DNA of 64,000 nucleotides from the NCBI GenBank assembly GCA_021773355.1, contig JAJFKE010000002.1:62001-126000 (forward strand), written 5' to 3'. Origin of the DNA: Gammaproteobacteria bacterium. GTDB taxonomy: Bacteria > Pseudomonadota > Gammaproteobacteria > Pseudomonadales > Pseudohongiellaceae. Below are positions 61,460 through 64,000 of the stretch, piece after piece. How positions within the stretch are numbered: the stretch's first letter is position 1; every line of letters starts with the position of its first letter. The notes under the pieces are model-generated. The model searched no databases and was not told where the DNA came from. It saw only the letters and a list, made by a program, of their open reading frames with translations. The translations under genes were made by a program, and so were the position numbers.

Positions 61460-62992
61460 ATGCTTACTCAACAACATCACAACGAAAACATGATCGACAC
61501 CGCCAGCAAAGAATTGGCACTGCAGAGCGAGATGTATCTAAATATTCTTGACTCAATGAGTACGGGAATCGGTCTGCTTGATAAAAACTATGCGCTCTTG
61601 TATTGCAACCCAATGTTCAAAGACTTACTTGGAAACAGCAAGAAAACCCTTTTAGGACGTAAAATCTACCTAGGCAGGGGACTGAAACTGCAGCAGCTTA
61701 AGCAAATTCACAGGCGACTACATGAAACAGGATCCTGGCGTGGCATATTTCCGGCAATAGGAAAAGGCTTGGAAGCAAGAATTTCAGAATTCATATCCCC
61801 AGCGTCTGGTTCGATCAGAGTTTTCCCGGGTGCTTGCAACATGATACAGCTAACTGATTATTCAGAGTTTTTGTATCAACAGAAAGAGTCATCCAGGATA
61901 AAAGAGCAGGCTGAAAAAGCTAAGTCAGAATTTCTTTCCCATATCAGTCATGAACTCCGAACTCCAATCACTGCGGTACAGGGCTTTTCTCAGCTTTTGC
62001 AAATGGATTCTAATCTATCTATTGAGCAAAAAGGCTATGTGAAGGAAATAATTTCAGCGAGCGGTTACTTAATAAAATTGATAAATGAAGCCCTGGCTCT
62101 GTCCAAGACCGAGCACGAATATACGGAATTAAAGCTTCTTAAAGAACATACCAATATCGGAGAATTAATCAATGAATGCATTTCACTGGTAAAACCGCTA
62201 GCTCAAAAGGCGAATATACAAATACTACAACACGAGTCCAATATCTATTTGCTTATAGATAGAGTTCGCCTAAAGCAGGTAATTCTCAATCTTCTCTCCA
62301 ACGCCATTAAATACAACCACAGTGGCGGGAGGGTGATAGTTCACAATATCTCCATTTCCAACAAGAGTGTGCGCATTGAAGTACAAGACTCAGGAAACGG
62401 AATACCGGAGCAGTTATTGAATACGGTTTTCAATCCATTTGAGCGACTTGGAGTCAATGACAGCCAGATCGAGGGGTCTGGTATTGGACTGATGATTACT
62501 CGTCGTTTGGTTAATATCATGAATGGAAAGGTCTGCGTTGTCAGTGAGCCAGGAGGCGGCAGCGTGTTCTCTGCCGATTTCCCAATTGATACTGGCATGT
62601 TCGATGAATACAACACCGCAATACCAAAAGATCACAGAAGCATTATCTGGGTCGGTGATATTTCTAGGTCCCAGTCATTTGCCGAACGATTAACTGGTTT
62701 ACGCCCTAGCCTGCATTTTCATCACACCGAAAGTTTAACCCCGGCAGTATTACTATACCTCGAAGCGTCACCAGGACTAATATTCTTTGTTGTCGAAGAT
62801 ATTCCTTCACAGATTAGCGAACTATCGTCGGAAGTTATAAACCTGCTTAAGAAAATTCCAACAATTGCCGTAGTAACTGACAAGCTTTCTTCTCGTTACA
62901 AACATGATTTGAATCTGAAGTTCACTGATTATCTATCCCTGCCAGTAATAGCGACTGATTTTATGGAAATCATCGACCGGCAACTATATTGA
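61460..62992 (+). CDS. PAS sensor histidine kinase with a receiver-like tail
   Basis: The 510-residue protein has no membrane helix. A PAS-like domain (about 25-130) precedes a DHp helix with His164 (FLSHISHELRTPITAVQGF) and a HATPase domain with NLLSNAIKYNHSGG, DSGNGIPE and GSGIGLMITRR. The last 120 residues look like a receiver fold without the usual acidic pocket (IIWVGDISRSQS, LIFFVVEDIPS, IAVVTDKLS). Such pseudo-receivers often mediate contacts rather than phosphotransfer. Confidence 0.88.
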   Translation: MLTQQHHNENMIDTASKELALQSEMYLNILDSMSTGIGLLDKNYALLYCNPMFKDLLGNSKKTLLGRKIYLGRGLKLQQLKQIHRRLHETGSWRGIFPAIGKGLEARISEFISPASGSIRVFPGACNMIQLTDYSEFLYQQKESSRIKEQAEKAKSEFLSHISHELRTPITAVQGFSQLLQMDSNLSIEQKGYVKEIISASGYLIKLINEALALSKTEHEYTELKLLKEHTNIGELINECISLVKPLAQKANIQILQHESNIYLLIDRVRLKQVILNLLSNAIKYNHSGGRVIVHNISISNKSVRIEVQDSGNGIPEQLLNTVFNPFERLGVNDSQIEGSGIGLMITRRLVNIMNGKVCVVSEPGGGSVFSADFPIDTGMFDEYNTAIPKDHRSIIWVGDISRSQSFAERLTGLRPSLHFHHTESLTPAVLLYLEASPGLIFFVVEDIPSQISELSSEVINLLKKIPTIAVVTDKLSSRYKHDLNLKFTDYLSLPVIATDFMEIIDRQLY

Positions 62993-63192
62993 TAATTATC
63001 CAGAAGTGACTCAAGAAGCCTGGTCCGCTAGTTATAGAGAGTATGTGGTTCAAGTAAAGCTTGTAGTGGGTCTGAAATCCAAGTGGAAGAAACAGTCGAC
63101 AAAAAGAGCTTAGCACCAGGCTGAATATTAGTTTCCACGTCGGTCTCATACTATTCTATCTATCTAATAGACGACCAAAGGAATGCTCGAAA

Positions 63193-64000
63193 GTGCCAGC
63201 GAATAACCACCAGCAATCAATCCTTTTAGTTGATGATGATCTCTATAGCGTCAACGTGACTGCTCGGGTATTGGATCAGCTTGGCTACGAGAAAATAGGC
63301 ACTGCATATAACGGAAAAGCTGCTCTGCAAAAACTACTGAATGACGATATTACCTACGATATTATTATTCTGGATCTGAACATGCCTGAAATGAATGGCG
63401 TGGAACTTATGGGACAGGTGACTGGCGTTGGTTTTAAGGGAAGCATAATTTTATTAAGTGGCGAGGACAAGCGAATGCTTGAGACTGCCCTAAGCCTCGC
63501 GAAATCACAGAATTTGGATGTTCTGGGGGCGCTGGCAAAACCGCCAAATTGCAATATGCTTAGCACCCTTTTAGATAACTTTAAGCCTGTTTCAAAAGAC
63601 ATATCTATTGGCTTTCCACAGATTCCCATCGCAGTTGAAGAACTGAAAGACGGAATCATAGGTACTTCGAGCAACCAACCGCTACTTTTTTTTCAACCTA
63701 AGATCAACATGAAGACCGGAGAAATCGTTAGCGTGGAGACCTTAGCACGTTGGTGGAGCGCAGACAGGGGTGTTCTTGGACCAGGAACTTTCATCCCATT
63801 GGCCGAAGAAGTTGGATTGATTGACGAACTTACAAATGAAATTTATCTGAAAGCCGTAATTCAGTTTTCAGAATGGGCTCAACAGGGCTGGAATCTCACT
63901 GCTTCTATAAATATTTCTGTGAACTCGTTTTCCAAACGAAAGTTCTGCGACTATCTCGTGGACATTGCCCAAAAGTATGGAGTGAAATCGAACCAAATCA
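63193..64000 (+). CDS. Response regulator with EAL domain (partial, C-terminus off the window)
   Basis: A RocR/VieA-like REC-EAL protein that would degrade cyclic di-GMP. The visible 269 residues start at a GTG (AGGA 10 bases upstream), with a receiver domain carrying Asp61 (IIILDLNMPEMNG) and the start of an EAL domain: LLFFQPKINMKTGEIVSVET, then LARWW and FIPLAEEVGLI. The signature is ETL rather than EAL, but the essential Glu is kept. The ATG at 63183 is followed by an early stop and is not used. The catalytic residues further on lie off the window. Confidence 0.85.
   Translation, partial: MPANNHQQSILLVDDDLYSVNVTARVLDQLGYEKIGTAYNGKAALQKLLNDDITYDIIILDLNMPEMNGVELMGQVTGVGFKGSIILLSGEDKRMLETALSLAKSQNLDVLGALAKPPNCNMLSTLLDNFKPVSKDISIGFPQIPIAVEELKDGIIGTSSNQPLLFFQPKINMKTGEIVSVETLARWWSADRGVLGPGTFIPLAEEVGLIDELTNEIYLKAVIQFSEWAQQGWNLTASINISVNSFSKRKFCDYLVDIAQKYGVKSNQI

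Overview
The window carries an almost complete polar-type flagellar and chemotaxis locus from a gammaproteobacterium. The evidence for this placement is the FleQ/FlrA-like master regulator with a FleS/FleR pair, FlhF and FlhG (FleN), a MotC/MotD-type stator, an anti-sigma factor FlgM with sigma-28 FliA, sigma-54 type promoters in front of several operons, and Pseudomonas/Vibrio-like protein families. GC content looks moderate by eye. I cannot name the genus.

Layout. Bases 1-350 hold the edge of a truncated haemoglobin gene. Bases 661-10484 (minus strand) form one chemosensory operon read right to left: receiver protein, cheA, cheW, a soluble five-PAS chemoreceptor, a STAS protein, a small CheZ-like protein, cheR, cheD, cheB. 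The order resembles the P. aeruginosa Che2 cluster. A control region at 10485-10881 separates it from the plus-strand run cheY-cheZ-fleQ, then fleS-fleR, fliE-F-H-I-J, fliK, fliL and a first fliN (to 23614). A VOC-family gene and an IS30-family insertion sequence (24185-25414, with one catalytic Asp changed to Asn) interrupt the locus. The minus-strand genes at 25637-31608 are a PilZ-like protein, fliT, fliS, fliD, flaG and flagellin. The minus-strand genes at 31962-41853 are the rod, hook, ring and junction genes flgB to flgL. On the plus strand follow flgA, flgM, flgN, a YcgR-like PilZ protein and a lone GAF-like protein (42297-45363). The minus-strand run 45424-58139 is fliG-M-N-O-P-Q-R-flhB-flhA-flhF-flhG-fliA-motC-motD. 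On the plus strand lie a second FliK-like protein with an FlhX partner (58402-59864), then two histidine kinases and a truncated REC-EAL phosphodiesterase.

How it works together. FleQ with sigma-54 probably starts the cascade. I found four perfect GTCA-N6-TGAC palindromes resembling FleQ boxes in intergenic DNA, two further degenerate ones, and six well-supported -24/-12 promoters: before cheY, fleS, fliK, flgB, flgA and the lone GAF gene. FleS/FleR would act next. Completion of the hook would release FliA from FlgM to express late genes such as flagellin. Two PilZ proteins, the GAF protein and the REC-EAL protein suggest cyclic-di-GMP control of motility.

The most interesting departures are: fliG moved out of fliEF-HIJ to sit beside fliM; two different fliN genes in separate operons; a small protein with a CheZ-like DxxxQ motif beside a STAS protein; the lone GAF gene behind a consensus sigma-54 promoter; and the FliK-like/FlhX pair divergent from fliG. 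I did not find an obviously new type of system. The window is best described as a rearranged flagellar regulon with several uncharacterised accessory proteins.
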